From Helicostylum pulchrum (taxonomy: Eukaryota; Mucoromycota; Mucoromycetes; Mucorales; Mucoraceae), in the NCBI GenBank assembly GCA_025677825.1, contig JAIXMO010000001.1, forward strand, positions 434,001-498,000: a stretch of 64,000 bases of DNA, in the 5' to 3' direction. The position numbers and the translations under genes are program-made. This document shows positions 37,025 through 49,907 of the stretch, piece by piece. The notes beneath the pieces were generated by a model. The model was not told where the DNA came from and ran no database searches. It worked only from the letters and a program-made list of their open reading frames with translations. Within the stretch, counting starts at the first letter, position 1, and every line of letters starts with the position of its first letter.

Positions 37025-37771
37025 TTAAAAGGTATGGTATTTTTCTGATGATTCTTCAGCAGATTTATAAAGTTGTTTGATGGCAAGATCGCATTCACGT
37101 AAATTGCGAGGAAAAGGCTATAATTATTCAAGTTAGTACAAAGACTATTTAAACCTTATATACATATATATATACATATATATTTTACCTTTTGGAAATT
37201 GGCGACGGGTAAATACAACATGGCTACATCAAAATTACCTACTACTTTTAAAACGTCGTGATCAGGATCCTTCTTCTTTTGACGGTGTCGTTCTTTAAAC
37301 GATCTTGAATACCATGCATTAAAGCAATGAAATTCAGCTGGATAAGTAGTTTCGACACAGACGGGTAACATATGTGCCAAAGCAAACCTCGCTTGTCCGA
37401 TAGCACCATCTTCTTTATTTACGTAACCAGATAGCGACTCCTTTTTCTTCTTGGAAGAAAACAATCTTGAGAAGGGGGTCTTTGATTTCATGACATAATC
37501 CGGACGTACATGTAACGATATAGTAATGATCATATCCGGGTGGGTATCAATCACACACTCGTAATCAAAATTAATGTTCTGTGACAGTATTTCGTATCGA
37601 GACATATATTCAAATCGACCATCACTTACAACGCAACGCACATAGGCTCGATCTTTTGGTAAAGGTAGTAAAATATCTTGAATTCCATTGACGTGAAGGT
37701 ATAATTTGCCGTTTTGTAAACGACCTTGTTGTACTTGAATGGTTCGACTGGATGGTACAACATGGTGTTTT

Positions 37772-37802
<31 letters not shown>

Positions 37803-39155
37803 GGGCAATAATGTTATGTTTGGTTATATTGGTTTCTGAAATAGATGCTACAATTGGTTTACGAGAAATAGATTTAGCTGGTGCAAGTCTAGTTAATTCT
37901 GCAATTTGTGGTGGTGGTCTTGCATGATTTGGCTTAGATGGCGGTAAAGATTGTGATGAGTAAGGGTGGTGTTGCGTAATAGAAGGCATGGTAGGCAATT
38001 CAAACTCATGAAATGAAATCATACTACTTGACCTAACAGGCGATGTATTTATCGATAAAGAAGAAGTAGGTACTTGATGCATAAAATGAACTTGATTTTC
38101 TCCTTCTTCTTCATCATCATCCGAGATTTGTATTTTACTAGCCAAATAATTTATAGTTGTAGCAGTAGAATGACGAATACTTTCTTCTTCCTCGATTTTT
38201 TCAGACTGTAAGGAATGTTGTCTTTCCTTCTTTTGTTGATCTAATTCATCCAGATTAAACTCTCGATCTAAAATAGCAGCCCAAGAACTCATGCTCATTG
38301 TCCATGCAGCCTTTTGGCTTCCACTCATTCTCTTTTTTTCTTTTGAATCTGCTACTGCTTCTACTGGTAATTCGTTTATTGGTACTGAAGCCTTGCGGAG
38401 ATCTGATCTTTGAGGTCGTACCGGTATATGTTCCACGGGTGATACTTGTTGTGGTGGTTCTTCTACTAGTATTTCACGGGTTCCAACAACAGATGTCTTG
38501 ATATCCACACCACCATCAGATAATTTATTGGAATTATCACTGTTAAAGTATAATACATTTGGGTTGGATTTATCGGGTATTTCAAATTTTTCTTCGTTCA
38601 TGATGACTACGGATTTATAAACAGGTGTAATTAATCGAGTTGCAAATTGAACAGGTGTTGCTTCTCCATATTCATCCTCATTTTCATCATCGTCATCCGA
38701 ATATTCTTCACTGCTTGTTGTGTTGTATATATCATGTTTATTATTGTCACTAGAAATAGATAAAGTAGTAGCAGTAGTAGTGGTGGTGGTGGTGGCGGTA
38801 TCCTTGGTTTGTTGAGAGATATCTTCATTACTACTATTACTAGAGAAGGAAAAAGTTTGATTTGGCGGAGTTGATATTTTTTGATTATTATTACTTGTAA
38901 TCATTGAAAAGGAATCATTACTACTATTACTGCTGCTGGAAATGGTATGAATGGGAGATGGTAATCTTTCATTGCTTTGATTATTACTGGTATTTGCCTC
39001 AAAATAACAATCCTCGTCTTCTTCTTCTTCTTCTTCTTCTTCTTCATCATCGTCGCTGGATAATAGATCGGAACAAGGTTTTTGTTGATCATTAGGTTGG
39101 GTACTGTAAATGGTAATAGGTTGCGTTTCGTTATCCAAATCCTGTTTGGTGTCAC

Positions 39156-39188
<33 letters not shown>

Positions 39189-40369
39189 GTGAAGAAACCA
39201 ACATGGTAGGAACAGGTGGTGGTGGTGGTTTATTAGCATCTACAGTTTCTTCATCCGCTTGTACGAATATACTAGAAGATACATATGATTTCTTTTGAAG
39301 TGAAGAAATGACTTTTGAGTTTCGTTTTGGTTTTGGATCAATGATTGTGTCGATAATATTTTCTTCTTGTTTTAATGATTCAGTTGAATTATGATGATGT
39401 GGTGGTGGTGGTGGTGGCGGTGATGGTAAATGAGTTGCGGAAGTAGAAGGAGAAGGAGTAGGAGAAGTAACATAGGTAACTTTTTCCATTTTTTTCCATA
39501 GAGGATTATTCTTGACAGCGGAATTCTTTACGAGTTGAGCTACTTCTAATTGCCTCTTTGAAGTTTGTTGTTTTTCTTCTTCAGTGACTAGTACTTTCTT
39601 TTGAGTTTCTTTCACTCTTCCTTTACGAAAATAATGAACTTCGGATTGTTTTCGTTCAATGGTGACAGTTTGAACTCTCTTGTTATCGTCACCAAAGACA
39701 CTGGATTCTTCAGCTAGTTCTCTCAAGTGTTTAAATCGATCGGGAGTACTATAATTTGGACGAACCACAGTTGATTTTGATCTTAATAGGCTGTCCTTCT
39801 TTTGTAATTTTGACAAAGAATGAATAATCAATTCCGAATTGGTAACATCTTTTGGTATAAAGCCTAGTCCATTGGTAGGTGTAATTGAAACGCCTTTTCC
39901 GATTAATAATTGTGCTATTTTGGTATGACTCAAGAAACATACAAGATGTAGAGTTGAATTATTACATTCTCCCCAAAACCGAGTATCAAGATCATGTAAC
40001 GTAGATTGCTATACAGTACAAAAAAAGGTTAAAGAAAAGGTTAAAAAAAATTACTTTTATATTTTGTCTTACCTCAATTAAATAACTCAAGAATTTAAAT
40101 CTATCTAGTTGTATACTATCTTGACTATTTTCTCGGTATTGAAGTAAGGTAAATTGAATAGCACTAACAGGTTGAAAAGAAGAACCAAGTTTAGTCATTT
40201 GGACAAGTTCATTTAAAAGATGATCAGTGTCATCTAAAGCATGAGGTATTGGTGTCCACAGTAACTCGGGTTCTTTCTCTAATAGTGTGTGGGCAATTGT
40301 TCGATTTAACTCGGTTACTGCTTGTGTCCAGTCCATTAATAACGGTGACAAGTATCCAGCTACTACCAT
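37025..40369 (-). CDS. Ankyrin-repeat protein with long disordered middle and C2-like C-terminus, 1,069 aa, 3 exons
   Basis: Exons: 40369-40073, 40008-37189, 37117-37025. A helical N-terminal region (1-99) leads into at least one ankyrin-like repeat (FWGECNNSTLHLVCFLSHTKIAQLLIGKG split by the join, about 110-150). Residues about 200-850 are low complexity: Thr runs, Pro runs, a Glu/Asp run, many Ser/Asn. These come from trinucleotide tracts in the DNA. The C-terminal about 180 residues are ordered, beta-rich and conserved-looking (GKLYLHVNGIQDILLPLP, AYVRCVVSDGRFEYMSRYE, DMIITISLHVRPDY, then GYVNKEDGAIGQARFAL) and could be a C2-like or anillin-type domain. I cannot name a family. A scaffold role is plausible but inferred only from architecture. 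Confidence 0.85.
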
Positions 40370-40533
40370 TCTGTTTTGTTACTGCTTGCAAAAAAATTAA
40401 ATTATAAAAAAGAAGAAAAAAAGAAGAAAAAAAGAAAAAAAAAAGAAAAAAGGCACACAAATTATTATAAAAAAAACGGGGTTTATAAAATACAAGGGCA
40501 AGTTTTGGTTTGAAGGAAAAACCACGTTTTATT

Positions 40534-41336
40534 TTATGCCAACAACACATTGTCATATTGAAATCCATTAATGGTCCCACCAGCCATGGTTGTCTTTACA
40601 TTATCTTGGAAACTCTTTCTATTATGTCTTAATACTTCAGCAGCATCTATTAAAAAAGGTTACAAAATGTTGTCTCTTTTTTTAGCCTTCTATTTTACCT
40701 TTATTCAATGGATCATCCGCATTAGGCTCTAAAAACAAGTATTGTAAACCGACTAAAACGGCTTGTAATGAAAGGACAGGTTTCCAATCTTCTCGAAGAA
40801 TGTTCAAGCAGATATTACCTTCTAAATCAATATTTGGGTGATAAATCTATTTTTTTTTTTTTTTTTTTGCCTTTTTGTTTAGCTGTCTTTTCTTTTAAAC
40901 ATTGCATTATATTGCTTTTACCTTTTGGATACAACGAACTTTTGGTGGTTCGTGAGGGTAGTTGTTATTAATCGAAAATGTAAATTTATAAAATCCACCC
41001 ATAAAAAAGCCTAAAAAAGCATCAGATAAAAAAACCAGTTTTTTTTTTTTTTATTGTTTAAATATAGTTTTTACAAGTTACCTTCATCAGGGTGAATAGT
41101 GACGTTAAAATTAAGAATATTAGAGGCATCAGGGAAATCCAACTTGATGGTATCAGGAATGTCCAACTCTGCTAAATCTATACATTGTTCTCTCTTTTTG
41201 TTATTATCTCAGTACATGTACTTTTTTTTTAATTTTAGTTGAAACCTTTTTGAACACGGATTTGTGCGGCACTGGTTCTAGGCTTCTTCTTTTCTGCCTC
41301 GGCTTCCTTTGATTTTTTACCCCAAATTGAATACAT
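40534..41336 (-). CDS. UBC12: NEDD8-conjugating enzyme Ubc12 (UBE2M), 178 aa, 5 exons
   Basis: E2 that receives NEDD8/Rub1 from its E1 and transfers it to cullins, activating SCF-type ligases. Exons: 41336-41246, 41177-41082, 41010-40922, 40846-40699, 40646-40534. Catalytic Cys105 lies in [19 protein letters not shown], which is diagnostic for UBC12. The N-terminal basic extension ([18 protein letters not shown]) precedes the UBC fold and corresponds to the E1-docking tail of UBC12. The end [18 protein letters not shown] matches the family. The donor of intron 1 (GTTTCA) is weak but is the only in-phase choice. It starts 165 nt upstream of, and on the same strand as, the ankyrin gene. Confidence 0.97.
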
Positions 41337-41957
41337 TAGTTTTTCTTTCTTATACAAGATGGTTTATTTATAAGAAAAAAAAAAAGAAAAAAGAGAAGGA
41401 AAATAAACCCCATCGTGCTATAAAAATTGACAGTCCCAAATAAACAAAAAAAAACATGGTATGAATGAACTTTGGCAAACACACAAAGAAAAAAGAGACA
41501 CTGTGCCATTGTAGCCTTTTTGGCGTAATAGCCACATTTATTTCAAAAACATCTACTTGTCGACAATGGCGCTGGATAACGGTACCAAATATAAAGATAC
41601 CAGCCATATTTATGCCAGACTGTGTCTATTAATAGCTGTCTCTTTACTGTATTATATTATACCCGCAAAGAAAGAAATATATGTTTAACTTCTCCTTTTC
41701 TCTTTACTTTTACAATTTTTTTCCTTGTATATACACCACATGTAATATTAGCCTCACACTTGACAAAAAGTTATACGTCTTGTATAAAGGTCTATTATCC
41801 CTTTTAGAGTATTTACTTCTTAATAGTAACTACAAGACAATGCCACTGAATCTTTGTTATCTTTTAAGTTTGAGCTCTTCCAGAAAAAAAAAAACCCCTC
41901 TATTCTTACCTGTTTTGTGTGCGAGCTGGTAGTATGGCAAACACTTTACAACCAATG

Positions 41958-42004
<47 letters not shown>

Positions 42005-42006
42005 TT
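41958..42006. repeat. (TAC)n trinucleotide microsatellite
   Basis: About 16 TAC/ACT units, one interrupted (ATTACT) at the right end. It lies in non-coding sequence; the Tyr- or Thr-repeat frames across it are artefacts. Confidence 0.9.
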
Positions 42007-43440
42007 ACTATTTGGAATTTAAGCACGTTTGTAAATCTTTTGGTGTGGTAGACAAAACCTACCCACAAAGTCTACTAAAGCGGATAGAACTTTTTTGTAT
42101 TTTATTTCTCACACTAATTTAGTTTATGTAAATCTTTTTTGGTGTATAGTAGGGTTAAAAGGCTTAATTGAAGATTTGCTGTATTATACGATGGCTGCAT
42201 CTAGCTTTATTTATGCGCAATCATATTCACACGAAAATAGAGTATTGATAATATGACCTCCACACTGTGTTTCCCCTACTTACTGTGGGAGAAAAAAAAA
42301 AGTTATTAGAAGCGACTTGAAAAGAATAAAAAGAAGAACCGACATATGTTAATTCTCACGCTACGGCAACTAAATAAAATGATTGTTGACTCTGCTGTTA
42401 AAAAGGAACCCCTTCTTGTACAGTACAATATGTCAAACTTTTGGCGCAAAAACAACATTTTTTTGGGCTTAGTTTTTGATATACTAGTCGCTATGTGCCG
42501 AAAAAAAAAGGTTTCTTTCCACATTGCGGGTAAACAAGACTAATACATAGACAGTATGTATTACAAAGTTGAAAGGAATGCGGATCTTTGCTAAAAAGAT
42601 AATATTTCTAAAACTGTCCTTTTTTTAATATTACATTGTAATATTTCGAAACACAGCTTCTATCGCTTCGGATCAGAAAAAGAGGTAACTAACTTGTAAA
42701 AGTTTAGATCGAGAGAGATACAGCTTTACTAGTGTTTTAAAAATGTATATATTCAAAGGAGATTACCGATCGGTCACTCAATTATTAAGCCGTGGGTCCG
42801 CAAATATACACATAAAAAAAGCTTTATTTGTATTGTTGTTTTACAACCGATCAAGAACAAGCACAAATGTTTTAGTTTTTGTACTTAGTAACACGATTAA
42901 CAACAACTATATAGTAATACACCGAATAATATACTAGAGTTAAAGCTAACAGGCCCCCACCCCCCGGTTTTAAAACACTTTATATATAATCGTGACACTA
43001 GTAAGTTATAAATGCCTGGAAGGATATTATAATCTAATTGTACGTGTCGGCTCAAAAAATCTATTTCGGCTGATTAAAAACAAAAGACCCTTTTTTTTTA
43101 TTTACTCAAGCAGTAAATAAAGAGAAAAAAAAAAAAAAAAGTTTTCTTGTAATAAAAACGTGGTGCCATCGTGTGTCGTGTGTATCATTTTCCCGCGCTT
43201 CCTATTTGCTTAGCAGTCCGAACGAAGGAAAAAGTACCTTACCTTTTTTTCCGTACGATAGAAAAATAAGCAAAAAAGATATTTATTGTTTGGATGGACC
43301 CCGCTTCTTCTAAAACCAATGGTTTTTACTCCTCAACGACAGCGGATCATAAAAAAAAACGAGAGAACCCACGCACGTTTCTATGTACGTACGGTGTAAT
43401 AATAAGATATACATGTACCTTTTTAAAAACTGAATATACA

Positions 43441-43442
<2 letters not shown>

Positions 43443-43492
<50 letters not shown>
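43443..43492. repeat. 50-base poly(T) run
   Basis: Fifty consecutive T, flanked by ATC and GAAAACGG. It could be a retroposed poly(A) tail or an assembly-prone homopolymer; no gene body abuts it. Confidence 0.9.
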
Positions 43493-43493
<1 letters not shown>

Positions 43494-44229
43494 AAAACGG
43501 AATCTACAAAAAAGTTCAGTTACACTTCCACAAATACAATAGGAGCTGAAATTACCTTTTTCGGATTCCATGTCAATACTTCAAAAACAGTACAGCAAAA
43601 CAATCGAGTTAAAAAAAAGAAATTACATATATTTTTTTTAGCAATGATTTATCATGTGGGAGATTTGTATATTAGTAAGAAAAAAATACTGTTTTGTGTA
43701 CAAAAAGTTATAATAGAAAGCCAAGATGTTACACGAGGAAAGTTCTGATCAACCATTACAATACAAAATCGTTTTTTTAAACATTTTAGCGGATAAAAGT
43801 TAAATTAAAAAAACGGGCCTTATCGGAAACACTTTAAAATTTGAATTCCTTAACAGTATGAAATAACACATTTGTGTGTGCATATACTAGATTGCAGAAT
43901 AAAAAGGAAATACAGTATATGCATATATATTTCCACCACGATCATTTGATTCAAAAGTAATCTTTTTTTTTATTATTGCTCGTAAAATATGTAATGAGCG
44001 GAGTAAAATGATTTTCTATAAGGGATTGAACAAAAAAAGTGGTAATATACAAGTATTATTAAATTGAAAGAAATAAATAGTAAAAGATTATATGAATGTA
44101 CAGAATAAAAGAAAGAAAGAATATATATAATACAATTGGTAGGGCGTATAGTATAATCCCTGGAATCACATTGTGCGTGAGTGTGTGTGTCGCCTGTTTG
44201 TGTGATGTTTGTACAAAAAAAAATTAAGG

Positions 44230-44843
44230 TTACAATCGTTGTTGGTCCAGAACTTCTTCAACTAGATCCATTTCTAATGTTTTGCCATGTATATCTAAAT
44301 ATTCCTTAATTGCTTCTACGTTTACAAATAAGTTATACTTTATAAGGCCCAAAAAACTTCGCTCCATTAAATTCACATCTTTTGGTGTATAAACATGATC
44401 GGTCATGACCACAATGGCTTGACTTGTAAGACAAGTACCAGTTTCAGATAGAAATTTAGAGGCGGTCAAAATGGCCGCAAGGAAAAGCCGGTATGGTGTA
44501 TCAATGTCGCCACGAGCATGGCTGGGTAAACTCGTCTTTAATCGTTGAAGGTAAATTAATGAAACAAGGCATACGCATGGTGATAATTTAGATCGTTTAA
44601 ATACTGTCGCAATAAATTCGTTTAATGGTGGTAACTTAAATTTCGTATTGAATTTGTGAACGGGTGCATTTGGCTTTTTAAACTTTTTTGAGCAAGGTAA
44701 TAATGATGTCGCTGTAGTCGTCGTAAATGCTATCATAAAATGTTGTTAGTATATATAATATACTTTTTATACATATATCAACTGCAATTATTACAAAGAA
44801 GAGCTTCTGGACTTCGTGAAGAAACAGTTGTAGTCATACTCAT
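44230..44843 (-). CDS. PCL-type cyclin (Pho85-cyclin-like), 182 aa, 2 exons
   Basis: Regulatory subunit of a cyclin-dependent kinase, most like the yeast Pcl1/2/9 group that partners Pho85 in G1 and morphogenesis. Exon 1 (44843-44795) codes 16 residues plus one base; exon 2 is 44729-44230. The cyclin box spans about residues 44-155: LPPLNEFIATVFKRSKLSPCVCLVSLIYLQRL, then PYRLFLAAILTASKFL, then a loop with VNLMERSFLGLIKYNLFV. The lysine and glutamate expected to contact the kinase (SKFL and VNLME) are present. The protein is almost only a cyclin box, with a Ser/Thr-rich N-terminus. Which Pcl it is cannot be said. Confidence 0.9.
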
Positions 44844-45318
44844 ACAAGAAGAAAGAAAAAAAAAAAAAAAAAAAAAAAGAGGAGAGAGAGAGAGAGAGAG
44901 GTGAATTTTAAAAAAATAAAAAAAAATCTCAGGTTGGGTTTAAAAGAGAATGATTTTCGCTGTCAACAAGGTGCTTGTTCAATCACACCAATCAATATTT
45001 GCTCTCTTATCTTTTGTACGCATTTAGTCCTTCCGAACCTGCTTGTACTTTTTATATACATTTGTCATTTTCAGCTTCCGATATTTATTATTTTTTATGT
45101 GTGGTCTTTTTTTACACACATCTTCCCCGCTTTTTTTATATCAGGACAAAATGTGATTTTGTTCAATTGTTTCTTAAAAAGTAGTATTTATTTACAAAAA
45201 TAGAAAAAAAAAATATGGCATAGAAGCAATATTTTAAAAGCGTGTGTTTGTGTGTGTGAGAGAAAGGATATATGAATATTTTAAGTTATAAAAAAAAAGA
45301 GAGTGAAATGAGCTAAAT
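44844..45318. other. Spacer between ISU1 and the cyclin gene
   Basis: Tandem minus-strand genes flank it. A run of about 22 A and a GA-repeat (44853-44900) precede the cyclin gene and probably lie in its promoter/leader. A 100-codon plus-strand frame here has no coding character. Confidence 0.5.
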
Positions 45319-45929
45319 TTATGCTTTAGTACTACGCTTCTTTTGATAATCCTTGATAGCTGACTTGATAGCATCTTCAGCCAACACTACAAGAAAATAA
45401 TTAATTAGTATCTGACTGAGAAAAATTAGTTTCTGCTAGAACTTACTAGAACAATGTAACTTCACAGGAGGTAAACATAATTCCTTTGCGATCTCAGTGT
45501 TCTTGATTTGACCAGCTTGCTCAAGAGTCATACCACGAACACGCTCAGTCATGAAACTGCTAGATGCAATAGCTGAACCACATCCAAAGGTCTTGAACTT
45601 TACATCGACAATTTTACCTGTGGCGTCATCAACTTTGATTTGTAACTTCATAACATCACCACATGCAGGTGCTCCAACAAGACCAGTACCAACATCGATA
45701 TCTGTCTTGGGGAAAGAACCTACGTTACGAGGACGTTCATAATGATCAATGACCTTTTTTTTAAAAAAAGAAAAATATTTTTTGTTTAGTAATCAAAATA
45801 TGTGTATATTAGATACTATAAAATATGCTTTCTCACCTTTTCGTGATAAAAACGTGTTCCAGAGATTGAAAGAGGTTTGTGGATAAGACGGGTTGATCTG
45901 TTAATAGCGGAAATAGTAGTACGCAACAT
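45319..45929 (-). CDS. ISU1: Mitochondrial iron-sulfur cluster scaffold Isu1 (ISCU), 155 aa, 3 exons
   Basis: Scaffold on which the cysteine desulfurase complex builds [2Fe-2S] clusters in the mitochondrial matrix. Exons: 45929-45837, 45753-45447, 45386-45319. Residues 1 to about 28 are Arg/Thr/Ser-rich without acidic residues, a mitochondrial presequence. Cluster ligands are Cys62 (ACGD), Asp64, Cys89 (FGCGSA) and Cys132 (LHCS), and the Ssq1/HSPA9 chaperone motif LPPVK is 125-129. Met of CSMLAEDA is split by the last intron. All key residues are intact. Confidence 0.98.
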
Positions 45930-47205
45930 GTTTAAATATCTTTAAAAAATTTTTTTGGTAAAAAAATAATAGAAGAGAAGAAAAAGAGTAAAAAAATACA
46001 GAAACAGCTGGGGGGGTTCTATATAATCAGATTTTTTTTTTTTTTTTTTGAGACGGTGACTTTAATCCAATCATATCGCTTTAAAATTAGTTTTTTTATC
46101 TGATTGGGTTTGGTCCGGATTAGCTTCCCTCTCCCCCACAATATAACCGAACTAGCCCGCATTATCAACACTAGTATAAAAATCTATCATTTTTTAATAA
46201 TTACATCACTTTTCGACTGGTATTTTATTTTTTAGTGTATTAAAAAAAAATACATATTCAAATAGACCTACTACATAATTGCTTCTTCCCTTTTACACTT
46301 TGTAATATTGCTTTTTTTACTCGGTGTAATTTCTAGTTACGTCTGTATAAAAGACCAAATAAACGTGGTGGCGGTGGAGATATAAGAGAGGGGGGGGGGG
46401 GGTTCTAGTGAATCCCAATAGCATGTACCGCAGCACAATTATGTTTATATCTTTAATTACTGTTCTGATACGATTTAGTCGTGGTGGTGCATACACACAC
46501 TCGGGCTCCTACTTGAACCCCCAAGGGTATAATGCTTGGCATTTATCCGTCTTTTTTTTTTTTTTTTTTTTTTGTTACGCATATTTGACATTTTTGTTTT
46601 ACCTGTTAGATTTGTGTCAATAATTGTGTACGAGTTACACCCACACACGGATGAACGTAATTTTTTTGTTTTGTTTTTCGTTAGCTGTCACTTATGACGG
46701 CTGCTATGGAAATGTTACGTTGGGCCCCGTTAATAATTCACTGTTGCTAGGCGATAACTTTTTTTTCTTCCTTTTTTAGTCTTTTTTTTTTTTCGCTCAG
46801 ACACAGAAATCAGAAAAAGCGAACATACCACTTTTTAAAAAAAAAGGGGGAGGGGGGCGGGAAAAGAAAAAAGGGAAAGAGAGAGGGAGAGAGAGAGAGA
46901 ATATGCTGGAAATATTTAAAACGTTTCCGCACAGACAATATTATTACTGTATAAAGTTTTTTTTTTTGGTACTTTTTTTTTTTGGTACTTTTTTTTTGCT
47001 TTGGTCATCCTTATAAATTTGGCAGGCTACTTATTTTTAATTTCCCACTTTTTTGTTTTTTTTAAAAAAAAAGTACCTTTTTTATCTCTTTCTCTTCCTT
47101 TCTTTTTTTTTTTTTTTTTTTTGTATATAAAAAAGGTATTATTAGGGGAGAAGTAATAAAAGAAGAAAAAGAAAGAAACATTCTTGTGCTTATTCTAGTT
47201 GTCCA
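45930..47205. other. Divergent promoter region, ISU1 / coiled-coil gene
   Basis: Both neighbours are transcribed away from here. The sequence has many homopolymers (T-run near 46031, G-run near 46391, two copies of TTTTTTTTGGTACTT at about 46965-46995, T-run near 47105). No RNA gene recognised. Confidence 0.5.
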
Positions 47206-48864
47206 ATGCTATCAAAGGACTTGGCGGCTAATGCTAAGGCTGTCAATATAATCGGTCCATCTAACGACTACACATTCTTCTCTGCTCAAGCAACGCAACT
47301 TAACTATTCTTCTTCTACAGATTCGTCTTCTTTTTCTACCACCACCGCGTCCGTCCACACTACGACGCTTTCACCCATGATTCGTCAACCATCTAATGAA
47401 ACCAATCCGGGACTTTCATTCTTTTGTCAACCTGTTAAAAATAAGCAGCAGCAGCAACAACAACCTACTACCACCAACAATACTTATAAACCACATGCGT
47501 CGTTTGAAAAGATTCAGTCTCAACCACTTGTAATAAGTAGAATCAATTTAACACATCGTCGTCCTACCACTGATCTGGAGGATATTGATACCGATGAAAC
47601 TATCTCTCATAATTTAAAATCAACTACCACCATAGCAGAGGACTCGTTGAATGTTGTAAGGTTACCTTCGTTCAAGACGGGTTTTGGTCTGATCGGCAGT
47701 GGCGGTGGCGCCGGCTTAGCTTCCTTCATGTTGAGAGGAAACATATCTCAAGTAAAACAAGACGATGCTAGAGTGAGTCGAAAGGTAAATTCTTTAAAAA
47801 TATAAATAATTTTTTTTAATCAAGTACATACTAACATATCTCCCCTTTTTTTTTTTTTTTTTTTTTTGTGTGTCCCCCCTCCCCTTAATTTAGATTCAGG
47901 ACTTGGAAATTGAAAAAAAATCTTTATTAACATTAAACAAGACACTGGAAACTGTAGTAAAAGAACAGTCAAATACCATAAGTGATTTACAAGATAAATT
48001 AGCTGCGTAAGTATTTTTTTATTTGAAGAAGGGGGGAAAAAAAAGAGAAAAAGAGAGAGGAGAGGGAAGGAGTTTGCTGTGGCTCATCATCATGCAGAAT
48101 AGAAAGGCCGTTAACTCCTGGCTTAGATACTTCTCTTAGTAAAAATGGTATAATGGTATTTTTTGAACAAATGACTTTTATATATAATATATATAGATAT
48201 ATATATATATACTTACTAACCTATACAATAGTCTTCTGCTGATATACTTGAACCATCTGATTTGGAGCGATATATGGAAGATGAGGATGCAGCTTATGAG
48301 AGGATTCGGATCATGTTGTTGGACCTTATTGAGCAGGCTCAATCTGCAGTTTCGCAAAATAAAAAGGTTTCAGGCCGTGTGTTAACAGATGGTAATATAT
48401 ATGTGTAGTGTATAGCGTAGTATTAGTGTGTGAAAAATTAATTTTCCCGTGTTAAAAAAGTCAATAGAGGCATGAAACGTAATGATCCAATTTATAACGG
48501 GAGACCTAGATCAGTTGCAGGAGATAAAAGTATTACAAATACTCGAAACTTTGTTATTTCCAACCAACAAAATAGACCGGCAACCAGAAGAGTATCGCTT
48601 GGTAGCATAAATAGTGTATCTTCTACTACAGCTGTACAACAGATCAATAGACGGGATTCGCTAAAACTACCTTCTCCGGCAACATCGCCTATACCGCATA
48701 GAAGATACTCTATACAGCAGCGCTCGGTTTCTCCGGCCCTGATGACAAATAATAGTACAAGCAGCAGCAATTCCGTAGTCTCAAATACGTCTTCCAGAGC
48801 TTCAAAGTATAGCAACAAAAATGCGAAATCTTCTACTAGTACTACTAAAAAATGGTCAAACTAA
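47206..48864 (+). CDS. Unrecognised Ser/Thr/Asn-rich coiled-coil protein, 437 aa, 5 exons
   Basis: Exons: 47206-47784, 47894-48006, 48098-48155, 48232-48391, 48461-48864, all in phase. The N-terminal 130 residues are Ser/Thr-rich with a short Gln run. GFGLIGSGGGAGLASFMLRG (about 164-183) is a glycine-rich patch. Residues 194-231 form a coiled coil (IQDLEIEKKSLLTLNKTL...). A second helical, acidic segment follows (DLERYMEDEDAAYERI, about 257-285), and the C-terminal 130 residues are basic and Ser-rich with Arg-Arg-x-Ser sites (TRRVSLGS, HRRYSIQQ), potential kinase targets. It resembles cytoskeletal or polarity adaptors in style only. The exon 3 donor was set at 48155 by phase; a stronger-looking GT at 48148 would break the frame. 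Confidence 0.75.
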
Positions 48865-49907
48865 ACAAACGAAAAAATACAACAAAAAAATTGAAAAAAT
48901 CAACATAAAAAAAAAAATGAAAAAATGAAAAAATATGAAAAACAAAAGTTTTATGTAATACCACGCTTTTAAAAAAAAACAACCAAACTTAACAAACTAC
49001 TCGAAGCATGCGACTTATGCGATTATGATATACCACCATTTATTTCACCCAACCAACCCAACAAACGAAACCCCCTTTTTTTTTAAACTTGTTTAGAAAA
49101 TGATACCTCTTTTTTTTTATGTAATCACTTTTTTATTCTTTCTTCTCTCTGAGCTATTATTTACATTATAACCCCCCCCACCTTTTTTCTCTCTCTGTCT
49201 CTTTAATAATTCTTATTTTTATTTAGTCAACTATCACCTTAAATTTTTTTTAGCACTTTTCTGACTAATCGAAAAAAAAAACGCTTTTTATTAGTAACTC
49301 CCTTGGGAGAGAGTTCATAATGAACTCTATTTGGGAAAAGGAGGGTGTTGAATCGATCTAACAAAAAAAAAAAAAATTGTCAAAGGGAGTTTCAAATACG
49401 TCTTTTTTTTCAAAATGCAAGATTTATTAGTATACCCTGTCAAATACTTGCTTTTTACAATTTAAAAAAGATTAGGTTTCGAAGATAAGAGCCTCTTTTT
49501 TTTTTGGCATAATATGCTTACTAATGTATAAAGTGATTGGGTAAAAAATCTTGGGGGTCCATCACTAAAAGTATTTTATTGTTAGTTATGCAACTTGGCA
49601 AAAAGGATTGTATTTTTGATCGGCATAAAAAATGTACATTTGAGTTTCATGCAAAAAAAAAAAAAGCTTTCCCAAAGCATTTAATATATTGTTATGCATA
49701 TTTATTTGTATAGCATTTGTTTAAAATAACAAAATGAATTTTTTTTTTATATATATTGTCACAGATATGAGGAAGGGGTGAGAGGGGGAAAATACAATAC
49801 AAGTGTTATTTTTCAATGAAAAGAGAAAGAGAGAAAAAAAAAGGGGGAAGGGGGATATAAAATAAAAGAGGAGAAACACGAAAATAATGCACAAAAAAAA
49901 GGTAAAT
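48865..49907. other. Convergent intergenic region
   Basis: This is the 3' flank of the coiled-coil gene and of ZWF1. A possible short hairpin occurs near 49305-49330 (GGGAGAGAGTTCATAATGAACTCT, AGTTCA/TGAACT). Otherwise A- and T-runs only. Confidence 0.45.

Larger units (their letters stand above)
41337..44229. other. Long intergenic region without recognisable genes
   Basis: Short frames here are low-complexity translations. Notable items are a (TAC)n array at about 41958-42006, a 50-base pure T run at 43443-43492 and a C-run near 42955-42966. It contains the UBC12 promoter at its left edge and the cyclin 3' flank at its right edge. Confidence 0.55.

Noticed and set aside
37739..39298. Several 60-110 codon frames inside the ankyrin gene
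   Set aside because: They are shadow frames over trinucleotide tracts of the 2,820-nt coding exon.
43294..43571. Open frames running through the 50-base T run
   Set aside because: Their length comes from Phe or Lys homopolymer translation; flanks show no protein character.
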